This document shows positions 7,763 through 18,451 of a stretch of 64,000 nucleotides of DNA, in pieces. The translations under genes and the position numbers were made by a program. Under the pieces are notes generated by a model. The model had not been told where the DNA came from and made no database searches. It saw only the letters and a program-made list of their open reading frames with translations. How positions within the stretch are numbered: the stretch's first letter is position 1; every line of letters begins with the position of its first letter. Origin of the DNA: Streptomyces sp. NBC_01335 (GTDB lineage: Bacteria; Actinomycetota; Actinomycetes; Streptomycetales; Streptomycetaceae); assembly GCF_035953295.1 (NCBI RefSeq), contig NZ_CP108370.1, positions 3,067,001 through 3,131,000 of the forward strand, given 5' to 3'.

Positions 7763-8983
7763 ATGCCCGAAGCCGTGATCGTCTCTGCCGCCCGTTCGCC
7801 CATCGGCCGCGCCTTCAAGGGGTCGCTCAAGGATCTGCGGGCCGACGACCTGACCGCCACGATCATCCAGACCGCCCTGGCGAAGGTCCCCGAGCTGGAC
7901 CCGAGGGACATCGACGACCTGATGCTCGGCTGCGGCCTCCCCGGCGGCGAGCAGGGCAACAACCTGGGGCGCGTCGTCGCCGTGCAGATGGGGATGGACC
8001 ACCTGCCGGGCTGTACGGTCACCCGCTACTGCTCCTCCTCGCTCCAGACCAGCCGCATGGCGCTGCACGCCATCAAGGCGGGCGAGGGCGACGTCTTCAT
8101 CTCGGCCGGTGTCGAGATGGTCTCCCGCTTCGCCAAGGGGAACTCCGACAGCCTTCCGGACACCCGCAACCCGCTCTTCGCCGAGGCCGAGGCGCGTACC
8201 GCCGCCCGCGCCGAGCAGTCCGGCAGCGACTGGCACGACCCGCGCGAGGACGGGCTGATCCCGGACGCGTACATCTCGATGGGGCAGACCGCGGAGAACC
8301 TCGCCCGGTCCTGGGGCGTCAGCCGCGCGGAGATGGACGAGTTCGGCGTACGGTCCCAGAACCTCGCCGAGGAAGCCCTGAAGAACGGTTTCTGGGAGCG
8401 CGAGATCACCCCCGTCACCACGCCGGACGGCACGGTCGTCTCGAAGGACGACGGCCCGCGCGCGGGCGTCACGCTGGAGGGCGTCTCCGGGCTGAAGCCG
8501 GTCTTCCGCCCCGACGGCCTGGTCACCGCGGGCAACTGCTGCCCGCTCAACGACGGTGCCGCCGCCCTCGTGATCATGTCCGACACCAAGGCGCGCGAGC
8601 TGGGCCTGACCCCGCTCGCCCGGATCGTCTCCACCGGCGTCTCCGGCCTCTCCCCCGAGATCATGGGTTACGGGCCGGTCGAGGCCAGCAAGCAGGCGCT
8701 GAAGCGCGCCGGGCTGACCATCGACGACATCGACCTCGCCGAGCTCAACGAGGCCTTCGCCGCCCAGGTCATCCCCTCCTACCGGGACCTCGGCCTGCCG
8801 CTGGAGAAGGTCAACGTCAACGGCGGCGCCATCGCGGTCGGCCACCCCTTCGGCATGACGGGTGCCCGCATCACCGGCACCCTGATCAACAGCCTCCAGT
8901 TCCACGACAAGCAGTTCGGCCTGGAGACCATGTGTGTCGGCGGCGGCCAGGGCATGGCCATGGTCATCGAGCGCCTCAGCTGA
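7763..8983 (+). CDS. Acetyl-CoA acetyltransferase (thiolase)
   Basis: A 406-residue thiolase that cleaves 3-ketoacyl-CoA or condenses two acetyl-CoA. The nucleophilic cysteine is Cys90 in TRYCSSS, preceded by the N-terminal [10 protein letters not shown] block. The general-base loop [16 protein letters not shown] carries the active-site histidine, and the second catalytic cysteine is in MCVGGGQG near the C terminus. ATG at 7763 is preferred over the adjacent GTG at 7760 because GGAG sits seven bases before it. It stands alone, so whether it works in beta-oxidation or synthesis is not shown. The stop codon is at the head of a short GATCAGGCC duplication. Confidence 0.92.
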   Translation: MPEAVIVSAARSPIGRAFKGSLKDLRADDLTATIIQTALAKVPELDPRDIDDLMLGCGLPGGEQGNNLGRVVAVQMGMDHLPGCTVTRYCSSSLQTSRMALHAIKAGEGDVFISAGVEMVSRFAKGNSDSLPDTRNPLFAEAEARTAARAEQSGSDWHDPREDGLIPDAYISMGQTAENLARSWGVSRAEMDEFGVRSQNLAEEALKNGFWEREITPVTTPDGTVVSKDDGPRAGVTLEGVSGLKPVFRPDGLVTAGNCCPLNDGAAALVIMSDTKARELGLTPLARIVSTGVSGLSPEIMGYGPVEASKQALKRAGLTIDDIDLAELNEAFAAQVIPSYRDLGLPLEKVNVNGGAIAVGHPFGMTGARITGTLINSLQFHDKQFGLETMCVGGGQGMAMVIERLS

Positions 8984-8995
8984 TCAGGCCGATCA

Positions 8996-9030
8996 GGCCT
9001 GGCCTGGCCTGGCCTGGCCTGGCCTGGCCT
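8996..9030. repeat. GGCCT pentanucleotide repeat, seven units
   Basis: Seven exact copies of GGCCT begin 13 bp after the thiolase stop. They are preceded by GATCAGGCC twice (8982-9000 region), so the stop codon joins directly to a slippage-prone tract. Confidence 0.9.
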
Positions 9031-9089
9031 GGCCCGATCCGACCTGACCTGATCCGGCCCGATCCGGTCCACCGCACCGGCCCGGCCGT

Positions 9090-9120
9090 GGCCGGGCGGA
9101 GGGGTTCCCTCCGCCCGGCC
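9090..9120 (+). terminator. Thiolase terminator
   Basis: GGCCGGGCGGAGGG (9090-9103) pairs perfectly with CCCTCCGCCCGGCC (9107-9120) around a three-base loop, about 105 bp after the thiolase stop. Confidence 0.8.
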
Positions 9121-9374
9121 CTTCGCGTGCGCCCGCCGCGGCTCGCCGTGGATCACGGGCGAACCCCGTCGAACCCGCACCGTGACCGAATCTGTCCCAG
9201 GATGTGATGTGCGTCCCCGGAGGTCACCGTTTCCGCAGGTCAGGACGGATCGGCCGGATCCGCCGGGACCAAAGCCCTGTCCACTTCATGACGTTTTGCA
9301 CTGACGACGAGCGAAGCGACAGGACAAGCTGATGTAGGAAGTCGGGGGTATCGATAGAGACCGGGAGTATGTCA

Positions 9375-10346
9375 GTGAGCGCCATGTCGTTTGCCCTGTT
9401 GCTGACCACCGCCGCCGCCACGGCCGTGGGCGCCGCTGCCGTGCACTCCGCCCGCGGGCTGCACCGGCAGATCGCCGGGCTGCGCGAGGAGCTCTCCCGG
9501 GACAGGGACCGCGCCCGTACGGTGCCGGCGCAGGGCCGTACCGGCGCCGCGCCCGCCGACGAGATACGCGCGGCCGTGTCGGAGGCCCTCGCCGAGGAGC
9601 GGGAGCGCGAACTGGCCGAGGCGCGCGCCTTCTGGGCGGCGCAGGAGGCCCGTGACGCGGCCGACGCCCCGTCGCTGCTGGGCGGACTGGCCGGGCTGGG
9701 CGAGGACGCCCCGTACTTCCTGCCCCGGCAGGCGGACTTCGCCGGCCTGGAGGCGCTGACCTTCCCGTACGCCGAGGAGACGGACGAGACCGACGAGACG
9801 GCGTTCACCGCCTTCGCGGCCCGTCCCTCCCACCCCGACGACTCGGCCGTGACCGACGCGATGCAGGAGTTCGCCGAGCTGGCGGACCGGGCCGAGCGTG
9901 GCGACGCCGCGGAGCCCCGTACGGCGGCCGGTCAGGGCGAGGAACCCGGGGCGGCGGAGTTCGCCGACGACTCTCCGGAGCTGGCCGCGGCGCGCCGCCG
10001 TCACCCGTCCCACCCGGACTTCGTCCCGGTCCGGACGCCGGTGATCACCGACCACGAGCGCACGGTGAACCGCCTGGAGGAGCTCGCCGACACGGGCATC
10101 GGGCTGACGGACGTACGCCCCGGTCCGCTCGGGACCCTGGACGTGTACGTCTTCGCCGACGGCACCACGCTCTGTATGACCCCGGGCCACCGGGAGACGG
10201 CCGAGCGGCTCGCGGACTCCCTGCGCGCGGGCGAGCAGCCGGTCCTGCTGGGCGGTTCGGGTGTCTACGGCGCCTACGCGCTGACCTTCTCCTGCGGCGC
10301 GGACAACGTCTACATCCTCGCGGACCGGGTCATCGCCTCGTTCTGA
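9375..10346 (+). CDS. Membrane-tethered protein of unknown function
   Basis: A 323-residue protein with one N-terminal hydrophobic segment (MSFALLLTTAAATAVGAAAV) followed by a helical, probably coiled-coil stretch of about 75 residues rich in Arg, Glu and Ala. A middle acidic, low-complexity region leads to a folded C-terminal domain of about 110 residues (from about 215, ITDHERTVNRLEELADTG to the end). The C-terminal domain resembles uncharacterised Streptomyces proteins; I assign no function. GTG at 9375 is chosen because GGGAG lies seven bases before it, whereas it is only one base from the ATG at 9369. Either start gives the same anchor. Confidence 0.65.
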   Translation: MSAMSFALLLTTAAATAVGAAAVHSARGLHRQIAGLREELSRDRDRARTVPAQGRTGAAPADEIRAAVSEALAEERERELAEARAFWAAQEARDAADAPSLLGGLAGLGEDAPYFLPRQADFAGLEALTFPYAEETDETDETAFTAFAARPSHPDDSAVTDAMQEFAELADRAERGDAAEPRTAAGQGEEPGAAEFADDSPELAAARRRHPSHPDFVPVRTPVITDHERTVNRLEELADTGIGLTDVRPGPLGTLDVYVFADGTTLCMTPGHRETAERLADSLRAGEQPVLLGGSGVYGAYALTFSCGADNVYILADRVIASF

Positions 10347-10371
10347 CCCGGCCCGATCCGAACGAAGGGCT

Positions 10372-10689
10372 CTACGCGAAGGCCTCCGCCGCCGCCTCCG
10401 TCACGTACCGCACGGCCTCGTCCAGTTCCTCGGGCGAGGCCGTTTCCAGTGCCACGGCCAGATCGTGGCCGGCGACGGCCACCTGGTCCCCGACGCCGAA
10501 CATCCCGCCGTCCGGCATGGTGTACGGCTCCTGCCCGGGCCGCTCCACGCGCTGCGCGCGGGCGCTCAGCTCCCGCGCGGCCTCCAGCGCCCGTGCGGCG
10601 GTGCCCTGCTGGAGGCGGCTCTGCGGGGCGGCCCGCAGCCGGTCGGCGAAACGGTCCACGGCGGTGATCAAGGGGGTTGTATCAAGCAC
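10372..10689 (-). CDS. Small helical protein of unknown function
   Basis: A 105-residue, mostly helical, acidic soluble protein without Cys or transmembrane segments. It opens LDTTPLITAVDRFADRLRAA and ends EAVRYVTEAAAEAFA. It resembles short conserved Streptomyces proteins without assigned function. The start is a GTG at 10689 with AGGG seven bases upstream. It converges on the membrane protein ending at 10346, with 25 bp between the stops. Confidence 0.6.
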   Translation of the reverse strand: MLDTTPLITAVDRFADRLRAAPQSRLQQGTAARALEAARELSARAQRVERPGQEPYTMPDGGMFGVGDQVAVAGHDLAVALETASPEELDEAVRYVTEAAAEAFA

Positions 10690-10795
10690 TCCGCGACCCT
10701 ACGCGCCCCGCGCCCGCCCCGGCACACGCGGACGGCCCGCAGGCAGTGCCTGCGGGCCGTCCGTGGATCAGCGCGAGCGGAGTCGGCGGTACGGA

Positions 10796-11659
10796 TCAGT
10801 CGTCGCTGCTGAGGATCGCGACGAGCCTCAGGATCTCCATGTAGATCCACACCAGGGTCACGGTGAGGCCGAAGGCGGCCGTCCACGCCTCCTGGCGCGG
10901 GGCGCCGTAGGTGATGCCGTCCTCGATCTGCTTGAAGTTCAGGGCGAGGATGCAGGCGCCGATCACGATGGCGACGATGCCGAAGAGGATGCCGAGCCCA
11001 CCGCTGCGGAAGCCGAGGCCGTCGCCCCCGCCGACGACGGCGAAGATCAGGTTGACGGCCATGAGGATCGCGAAGCCGATCGCGGCGGCCGTCACGAAGC
11101 CGTAGAAGCGGCGGGTCACCCGGATGAGGCGGGCCCGGTAGGCGATCAGCACACCGGCGAGCACGGCCATGGTGCCGAGCACCGCCTGCATCGCGGCGCC
11201 CGGGCTGACGTAGGCGTTGACGATGTTGCTGAGCACGCCGAGGAAGAAGCCCTGGAACACGGCGTAGGCCAGGATCAGCGCGGGCGACGGGTTGCGCTTG
11301 AAGGTGTTGACCATCGACAGGACGAAGCCGACCAGCGCGGCGACGGAGGCGACGGTGTACGACGGGACGAGGTTGTCCACGTCGATCGGCATGAGCCACC
11401 AGCCGAGCACGGCGCCGACGACGACCGTGCCGAGCGTCATCGCGGTGCGGCTGACGACGTCGTCGATGGTCATCGCACCGGAACGGACTCCGGGCGGCGT
11501 CTGCTGTGCGTAGGGGTTGGTGGCGTACGGATGGGCGGTGCCCTGCGCGTAGGGGTTCTCACCCGTGGCGGTGGCCCCGGCCTGCGGCGCCGCGTACCCC
11601 GCGGTGCCGCTGTCGCGGCTGAACCCACGTCGCGAGAAGACCGGGTTGCTGCTCCTCAT
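10796..11659 (-). CDS. Bax inhibitor-1/YccA family membrane protein
   Basis: A 287-residue integral membrane protein. Residues 1-60 are a cytoplasmic Gly/Tyr/Pro-rich tail with NPYAQ repeats. Seven transmembrane segments follow from about residue 72 to 283, with the family-typical short spacing and the acidic YMEILRLVAIL segment near the C terminus. Bacterial members are proposed pH-sensitive calcium-leak channels, but the role in Streptomyces is not established. ATG at 11659 follows GGAGGAGTGAG, a strong ribosome-binding site. It is transcribed alone. Confidence 0.85.
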   Translation of the reverse strand: MRSSNPVFSRRGFSRDSGTAGYAAPQAGATATGENPYAQGTAHPYATNPYAQQTPPGVRSGAMTIDDVVSRTAMTLGTVVVGAVLGWWLMPIDVDNLVPSYTVASVAALVGFVLSMVNTFKRNPSPALILAYAVFQGFFLGVLSNIVNAYVSPGAAMQAVLGTMAVLAGVLIAYRARLIRVTRRFYGFVTAAAIGFAILMAVNLIFAVVGGGDGLGFRSGGLGILFGIVAIVIGACILALNFKQIEDGITYGAPRQEAWTAAFGLTVTLVWIYMEILRLVAILSSDD

Positions 11660-12035
11660 CTCACTCCTCCATGGCCACACAGCGTGGCCTTGCGACAAGA
11701 GTAATGGGTAGGCAAAGGATGCACCCTCGTGCCGAGGGAGGATCTTTACGGGTTCGGAACGCCGGATCACCCTCGTCCCGGCTCCGTCCCCTTCGCCCCC
11801 GCGTCTCTCTGTCCCTTCCCGTGTTCCGGTCCCCTGCCCGGAAGACGCCGGGACAACCCGTTCGGGTGGGTCACGGTGCGCGCGGTGTTGACGCGGGACC
11901 CGCGGGGGCCCGGTGCGGCGCCCGGCCATGATCCGCCGGACACCACCCGAGTCAACAACCGTCCGCGCGTCCCGCGCACCGGCGGCGGTGGGACGGGTGC
12001 GCGGAGAGCGGGCCGGGAGCACTAACGTGCCGCGC
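11660..12035. other. 376-bp divergent intergenic region
   Basis: Separates the Bax-inhibitor-like gene from the divergent SDR gene and must hold both promoters. No gene is seen. A 27-bp inverted match to the repeat at 42900-42926 lies at 11921-11947. Confidence 0.6.
11921..11947 (-). repeat. Half-copy of the GGTGGTGTCCGGC repeat
   Basis: Read on the minus strand, this segment starts GGTGGTGTCCGGCGGATCAT and is identical over 27 bp to the left arm and loop start of the inverted repeat at 42899-42956. The partner arm is absent here. It is probably a decayed end of the same dispersed element. Confidence 0.75.
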
Positions 12036-12809
12036 ATGACGACTGCACTGATTACCGGCGCGACGGCGGGCATCGGCGCCGCGTTCGCGCGGCGGCTCGC
12101 GGGACAGGGGCACAACCTCGTGCTGGTCGCCCGGGACACCGAGCGGCTGCGGGACCAGGCCACCGAACTGCACGACCGGCACGGCATCGAGGCCACGGTG
12201 CTCACCGCCGACCTCTCCCGGGACGCCGGGATCGCGGCCGTCGAGGAACGCCTCCGCGACCGCGACCATCCGGTCGAACTCCTCGTCAACAACGCGGGGT
12301 TCGGCAACAAGGGCCGCTATCTGGAGGTGCCGCTCGACGACGAGCTGGCGATGCTGAAGGTGCACTGCGAGGCCGTGCTGCGGCTGACCTCGGCGGCGGC
12401 GGCCGGGATGCGCGAGCGGGGCCGGGGCGGGATCGTCAACGTCGCCTCGGTCGCGGCGTTCGTCCCCCGCGGTACGTACGGGGCGTCGAAGGCGTGGGTC
12501 GTCCAGTTCACCCAGGGCGCCGCGAAGGACCTGGCCGGGTCCGGGGTGCGGCTGATGGCGCTCTGCCCCGGCTTCGTACGGACGGAGTTCCACCAGCGGG
12601 CCGGGATGGGCACCGGGAACATCCCCGGCTGGATGTGGCTGGACGTCGACAAGCTGGTGACCGCCGCCCTCACCGACCTGGCGCGGGGCCGGACGGTGTC
12701 GGTGCCGGACGCCCGGTACAAGGCGCTGATGGGGCTGGTGAAGGTGACCCCGCGCAGCCTGCTGGGCGACATGACCTCGCGGACGGGACGCAAGTACGGC
12801 CCGAAGTGA
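12036..12809 (+). CDS. Short-chain dehydrogenase/reductase
   Basis: A 257-residue classical SDR. The nucleotide loop is TGATAGIGAAFARRL (residues about 7-21); the structural NNAGFGNKG motif and the catalytic Ser and YGASKAW (Tyr-x3-Lys) are intact. The MTTALITGATAGIG start and FVPRGTYGASK pattern match SDRs often called DltE-like or acyl-CoA-reductase-like; the substrate is not shown. ATG at 12036 begins family similarity; its ribosome-binding site is weak. A perfect 18-bp terminator separates it from the convergent groEL gene. Confidence 0.85.
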   Translation: MTTALITGATAGIGAAFARRLAGQGHNLVLVARDTERLRDQATELHDRHGIEATVLTADLSRDAGIAAVEERLRDRDHPVELLVNNAGFGNKGRYLEVPLDDELAMLKVHCEAVLRLTSAAAAGMRERGRGGIVNVASVAAFVPRGTYGASKAWVVQFTQGAAKDLAGSGVRLMALCPGFVRTEFHQRAGMGTGNIPGWMWLDVDKLVTAALTDLARGRTVSVPDARYKALMGLVKVTPRSLLGDMTSRTGRKYGPK

Positions 12810-12862
12810 GGCGCCCGGCGGGGCCCGCCCGGAGAACGGCGGCACCCCCGCCGGGAAAACGG

Positions 12863-12901
12863 CGAGGCCCGGTGCCCCCGCGACGGGGGCACCGGGCCTC
12901 G
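12863..12901. terminator. Bidirectional terminator, SDR and groEL
   Basis: CGAGGCCCGGTGCCCCCG (12863-12880) pairs perfectly with 12884-12901 around a CGA loop. It lies 54 bp after the SDR stop and 38 bp after the groEL stop on the other strand, so it serves both. Confidence 0.88.
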
Positions 12902-12938
12902 CACGGCTCACGGGCCCAGAGGCCGGTGAGCGACCGTA

Positions 12939-14636
<1,698 letters not shown>

Positions 14637-14659
14637 AACACACAGCAAATGTGGGTGAA

Positions 14660-14968
14660 TTACTTCTCGATGATCGCGAGGACGTCGCGGGCCGAGAGGA
14701 CGAGGTACTCCTCGCCGTTGTACTTCACCTCGGTGCCGCCGTACTTGCTGTACAGGACGACATCGCCGGTCTTGACGTCGAGCGGAAGGCGCTCGCCGTT
14801 CTCGAAGCGGCCCGGGCCCACGGCCAGGACGACGCCCTCCTGGGGCTTCTCCTTGGCGGTGTCCGGAATGACCAGGCCGGAAGCCGTGGTCTGCTCGGCG
14901 TCGAGCGGCTGGACCACAATGCGGTCCTCGAGCGGCTTGATCGCAACCTTGGAGCTGGTGGTCGACAC
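14660..14968 (-). CDS. groES: Co-chaperonin GroES
   Basis: A 102-residue lid protein for the GroEL ring. The family core is visible: [32 protein letters not shown] (mobile loop region) and [20 protein letters not shown]. The start is a GTG at 14968 with GGGGGAGA upstream. It is the first gene of the groES-groEL1 operon and lies 107 bp downstream of a promoter flanked by two CIRCE operators. Confidence 0.97.
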   Translation of the reverse strand: MSTTSSKVAIKPLEDRIVVQPLDAEQTTASGLVIPDTAKEKPQEGVVLAVGPGRFENGERLPLDVKTGDVVLYSKYGGTEVKYNGEEYLVLSARDVLAIIEK

Positions 14969-15074
14969 GATCCGGTCTCCCCCTTCGGAGATCTCACGGG
15001 GTTTAACAGTCTGGGGTCGCGCCGGGCCGGATCCGTCGTCGCGGGTGCCGGACCTGCCCTGTCGCGCGGTACTG

Positions 15075-15101
15075 CTGGCACTCCCCAGGGGGGAGTGCCA
15101 G
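15075..15101. promoter_or_regulatory. CIRCE operator 1
   Basis: CTGGCACTC (15075-15083), nine bases, GAGTGCCAG (15093-15101). The arms are perfect complements and match the HrcA-binding CIRCE pattern TTAGCACTC-N9-GAGTGCTAA. It sits just downstream of the predicted transcription start. Confidence 0.9.
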
Positions 15102-15106
15102 CACCG

Positions 15107-15136
15107 AGACTATGACCGCGATTAGCACTCGGTCAA
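15107..15136 (-). promoter_or_regulatory. groES promoter
   Basis: On the minus strand TTGACC (15131-15136) and TAGTCT (15107-15112) are separated by 18 bp, a good match to the housekeeping sigma pattern. The -35 box lies inside the spacer of CIRCE 2, and CIRCE 1 lies at about the start site, so HrcA bound at either would block initiation. Confidence 0.7.
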
Positions 15137-15148
15137 GCGGAGTGCCAA
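15122..15148. promoter_or_regulatory. CIRCE operator 2
   Basis: TTAGCACTC (15122-15130), nine bases, GAGTGCCAA (15140-15148). The left arm is the exact consensus, and the right differs by one base. It lies 20 bp upstream of CIRCE 1 and covers the -35 region of the groES promoter. Confidence 0.92.
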
Positions 15149-15291
15149 TTCAGTACCCGTGCGTGGCGCGGCCGGCCCGCCGGGGCGGTCCACCCGGGCG
15201 ACGCGCGACCAGGGGCCGCGTCCATGCTCACGTGCCGGCCCGGTCCCGGTCGGGGGGCCACCGGAACAACGCCGGGGCGGTGCGCGCCGTT

Positions 15292-15310
15292 CCGGCCGGC
15301 ACCCGGCCGG
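15292..15310 (-). terminator. Hairpin after deacetylase gene
   Basis: CCGGCCG (15292-15298) pairs with CGGCCGG (15304-15310), loop GCACC, four bases beyond the deacetylase stop. Short stem and no T run, so termination is uncertain. Confidence 0.3.
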
Positions 15311-15313
15311 GGA

Positions 15314-16237
15314 TCAGACGTAGTCCTCCAGCCGGGCGACCGCGTACCCCTTCTCCGTGATGACCTTCATGACGTTGCGGACCATGTCGGCCATGGTCCC
15401 CTTCCACTGCGCGGGCCCCTGGAAGTGGGTGAGGACGATGTCGCCGGGGTGCAGGTCCCGGTCCCACTCCCGCCAGTCCATGTGGTCGGGGAACGCCTCC
15501 TCCGCCCACAGCGGCACGGCCTTGATCCCGCAGGACTTGGCGACGACGAGGGTGTCGCGGTTGTAGTTGCCGTACGGCGGCCGGAAGAGCACCGGCCGCT
15601 TGCCGAAGTGCTTCTCGATCCGGTCCTGCTGGTCGCAGATCTCCTTCTTCTGCTCGGCGTGGGAGAGCCCGGGCAGATAGGGGTGGGTGAGGGTGTGGTT
15701 GTTGAGGGTGACGCCCTTCTTCTGCATCGCGGCGAAGTAGCCGTAGTCCTCGCTCGCGAGGTAGTCGCTGAGGAAGGCGGTGTACGGGATCTTCAGCTCG
15801 TCCATCATCCGGATCAGCTCGGGGTCCTTCTCGGCCCCGTCGTCGATGGTGAGGAAGACGATCCGCTGATCGGTGGGGACGGTCGTGAAGACCTGCGGCA
15901 GGTCCTCGCCGTCGTCGACCTCGAACCCCTCGCGGCTGGTGATCTCCGGCTTCTCGACGGGCGGCGCGGGGGCGGCCAGCGGGACCTCGGCCAGCCCCCA
16001 CTTCTTCGCGACGGCGACCCGCTGCGCCTGGCGCCGCTTCAGTTGTTCGGCGTACGAGACGAGGGCGCCGGCCGGGCCGGCCTGCGGGGCCGCTCCGGCC
16101 GCCGGCCGGCCGCCCGCGCCCGCCGCGCCCTGGTGGAAGGGGCGGCCGGTGCCGGAGGGGCTCTGGCCGCATCCGGCGGCGAGGGCGGCGCCCAGCAGGG
16201 CCGCCAGGACGACCGTGCCGGATCTGCGCCGCTTCAT
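15314..16237 (-). CDS. Polysaccharide deacetylase-family lipoprotein
   Basis: A 307-residue exported lipoprotein. MKRRRSGTVVLAALLGAALA is a signal peptide ending in the lipobox LAAGC (Cys23). After a Gly/Ala-rich linker (about 24-60), the NodB deacetylase domain occupies about 125-307: FLTIDDGAEKD supplies the Asp pair, LNNHTLTHPYL the metal-binding His-x3-His, and LFRPPYGNYN the active-site strand. It probably removes acetyl groups from cell-wall or other polysaccharide at the outer membrane face. ATG at 16237 is fixed by the signal peptide; the ribosome-binding site is weak (A-rich). A small hairpin at 15292-15310 follows the stop. Confidence 0.85.
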   Translation of the reverse strand: MKRRRSGTVVLAALLGAALAAGCGQSPSGTGRPFHQGAAGAGGRPAAGAAPQAGPAGALVSYAEQLKRRQAQRVAVAKKWGLAEVPLAAPAPPVEKPEITSREGFEVDDGEDLPQVFTTVPTDQRIVFLTIDDGAEKDPELIRMMDELKIPYTAFLSDYLASEDYGYFAAMQKKGVTLNNHTLTHPYLPGLSHAEQKKEICDQQDRIEKHFGKRPVLFRPPYGNYNRDTLVVAKSCGIKAVPLWAEEAFPDHMDWREWDRDLHPGDIVLTHFQGPAQWKGTMADMVRNVMKVITEKGYAVARLEDYV

Positions 16238-16443
16238 TGTGCTTTTTTCTTTTTGTCGTACTGGTTGCATGGCGCCGCATCCTGCCAGCCCGTCCCCGGC
16301 CCCCCGTCCCGACACCGCCGCCCGTCCGGACGCGTCCCCCACCTGGCGCACAGCCCGCCCCGGGGGGGGCGCGAACGCCCCGGGAGGCCCGGGGCGGCCC
16401 GGCCGTGAAGCCCGGGGCGGCCGGCGCCGCCCGCTGGCCCACA

Positions 16444-17679
16444 ATGGGACGGGTGAACGCACCTCTCCCCGCCGGTGACGGCCCCGCCGACCCGCTCGCC
16501 TCCTTCGCCGCCCTGCGTACGCCCGAAGGCGTCGCTCTCCTGGACGAGTTGCGGGACCACGACCCGGCGCGCGAACTGGCCACCGCCACCCGGCTGCGCC
16601 GCGACCACGCGCCGGACCTGGTCTCGGCCGCACTGGGGCAGGCCCGGCTGCGGCAGCGGGCGGTGGCGAAGTTCGGCGCCAAGGACGCGTACCGGATGTT
16701 CTTCACGCCCAACGGCGTCGAGCAGGCGACCCGTACGTCCGTCGCCACGTACCGCGCCGGACGGTTCGCGGCGCTCGGCGGGGTGCGGCGGGTGGCGGAC
16801 CTGTGCTGCGGCATCGGCGGCGACGCGATCGCGCTGGCCCGGGCGGGCATCGCGGTGCTGGCCGTCGACCGCGACCCGCTCACCGCCGAGGTGGCCCGCG
16901 CCAACGCCGAGGCCCTCGGCCTGAGCGGGCTGATCGAGGTCCGGTGCGCCGACGTGACCGGCATCGACACCGCCGGGTACGACGCCGTCTTCGTCGACCC
17001 GGCGCGGCGCGGCGGGCGCGGCCGGATCTTCGACCCGGAGGCGTACTCGCCGCCGCTCTCCTGGGCGACCGCCGCCGCGCTGAAGGCCCCGCGGGCGGCC
17101 CTGAAGATCGCGCCGGGCATCCCGCACGAGGCGATCGGCCCGGAGGCCGAGGCCGAGTGGATCTCGGACGGCGGGGACGTGAAGGAGGCGGTGCTCTGGT
17201 ACGGCGAGGGCTTCGAGGCCGGTTCCTACCGGGCGACCCTGCTGCCGTCCGGCGCCACCCTCGCCACCCGCTCCCCGCTGCCGGCCCCGCCGGTGGGCCC
17301 GGTCGGCCGGTATCTGTACGAGCCGGACGGCGCGGTGATCCGCGCCAGCCTGGTCGCCGACATCGTGGCCCGGTGCGACGGGCGGCTGATCGACGAGACG
17401 ATCGCCTACGTCACCAGCGACGAGCCGTACTCCTCCCCGTACACCTCCGCGTACGAGATCACCGACCAGCTCCCGTTCAACATGAAGCGGTTGAAGGCGC
17501 TGCTGCGGGAGCGGGAGGTGGGGGTGCTGACGGTGAAGAAGCGGGGTTCGGCGGTGGAGCCGGAGGAGGTGCGCCGCCGGATGAAGCTCGCGGGGCCGAA
17601 CTCCGCGACGGTCCTGCTGACCCGGGTCGCCGGCGCCCCGACCATGCTGATCGGCCGCCCCTTCCGGCCGGTGGGCTGA
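16444..17679 (+). CDS. Class I methyltransferase with THUMP-like C-terminal domain
   Basis: A 411-residue SAM-dependent methyltransferase-like protein. The SAM site is VADLCCGIGGDAIALARAG (about 118-136) with acidic ribose contact AVDRDPLTAEVARANA; the presumed catalytic motif IV is FVDPARRGGRGR. The C-terminal half ends in a THUMP-like domain (from about 315, through LPFNMKRLKALLREREVG and VKKRGSAVEPEEVRRR). This architecture suggests an RNA substrate, but none is established. ATG at 16444 and GTG at 16453 are both possible starts; family similarity begins at about residue 12. It diverges from the deacetylase gene. Confidence 0.82.
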   Translation: MGRVNAPLPAGDGPADPLASFAALRTPEGVALLDELRDHDPARELATATRLRRDHAPDLVSAALGQARLRQRAVAKFGAKDAYRMFFTPNGVEQATRTSVATYRAGRFAALGGVRRVADLCCGIGGDAIALARAGIAVLAVDRDPLTAEVARANAEALGLSGLIEVRCADVTGIDTAGYDAVFVDPARRGGRGRIFDPEAYSPPLSWATAAALKAPRAALKIAPGIPHEAIGPEAEAEWISDGGDVKEAVLWYGEGFEAGSYRATLLPSGATLATRSPLPAPPVGPVGRYLYEPDGAVIRASLVADIVARCDGRLIDETIAYVTSDEPYSSPYTSAYEITDQLPFNMKRLKALLREREVGVLTVKKRGSAVEPEEVRRRMKLAGPNSATVLLTRVAGAPTMLIGRPFRPVG

Positions 17680-17701
17680 TCGGCCCACCGGACGCGCAGG
17701 G

Positions 17702-18322
17702 TCAGACGCGGCCCAGCACCCGCACCACCCAGCGGCGGTGCGCGACCGCGGTGACCGCGCCGGTCAGTCCGGTGATCCACGCGCAGAGGCCGGTCCCCAT
17801 CCCGAGAACCACCAGGCCGTACGGGTCCTCGCCCGGCGTGGCCGCCGCCGGGACGGCGAAGCAGGCGAAGAGGCCGGCGGCGCACAGGGCGTAGGAGAGC
17901 AGCAGCCAGGCGAGCGCGAGCCCGGGCCTCCGCAGCGGCCCGTCCAGGTCGGGGTCGCTGTCGAGCGCGCCCCAGCCGGCCAGCAGCGCACGGACCTTGC
18001 GGGCCCGCGCGATGTCGAGGCCGAGGAACACGGCCGCCGGTACGAGCACGGCGAGGCCGGCAAAAAGGGTGACGACCGCGATCAGGTCGCTGATCGGGTC
18101 GAGGGACTCCTCGAAGAAGATCATCGCCGTACCGATGAGCGCCCAGCCGAGGGCGGCGAGCCCGCCCCAGGTCAGGAGGAGGGCGAGCCGCCCGCCGCCG
18201 ACGTGCAGCCTCACCAGCCCGCCGAGGACCTCGGCCCGGTCGGCGAGCAGGGAGGACCGGTCCGGCCAGGACCGGACCTCCGCGGGCGGCGGAGGCGGGG
18301 GCAGCGGGGCTCTGGAAGGCAT
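17702..18322 (-). CDS. Membrane protein of unknown function
   Basis: A 206-residue protein. A proline-rich N terminus (MPSRAPLPPPPPPAEV) precedes four transmembrane segments at about residues 45-64, 70-95, 128-150 and 165-190, ending in the basic tail HRRWVVRVLGRV. No known family is recognised. The ATG at 18322 is chosen because the frame's upstream extension overlaps a low-complexity stretch without ribosome-binding site. It converges on the methyltransferase gene with 22 bp between stops. Confidence 0.6.
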   Translation of the reverse strand: MPSRAPLPPPPPPAEVRSWPDRSSLLADRAEVLGGLVRLHVGGGRLALLLTWGGLAALGWALIGTAMIFFEESLDPISDLIAVVTLFAGLAVLVPAAVFLGLDIARARKVRALLAGWGALDSDPDLDGPLRRPGLALAWLLLSYALCAAGLFACFAVPAAATPGEDPYGLVVLGMGTGLCAWITGLTGAVTAVAHRRWVVRVLGRV

Positions 18323-18451
18323 GGCGCCGACCCTACCGACCCGGTCGGCAACGGGCTTACGCCCCAGGGTGATTACCGGCCTCCGGAGGCGAACCTCCGG
18401 CGCGCGGGGACCGGTTGCGGGGCCGCAGGTCACCGATCGCCGAGTCCACCG

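Larger units (their letters stand above)
8984..9374. other. 391-bp intergenic region
   Basis: Holds the GGCCT tract and a strong terminator at 9090-9120, then about 250 bp with no recognisable gene. The last 90 bp is comparatively A/T-richer and probably holds the promoter of the following membrane-protein gene. Confidence 0.6.

Noticed and set aside
4627..8022. Single open frame of 1131 codons covering cystathionine beta-synthase and upstream sequence
   Set aside because: Only the part from 6030 downward matches cystathionine beta-synthase. The rest is antisense to the SGNH hydrolase and translates to Arg/Pro/Gly-rich sequence without similarity, as is common in high-GC DNA.
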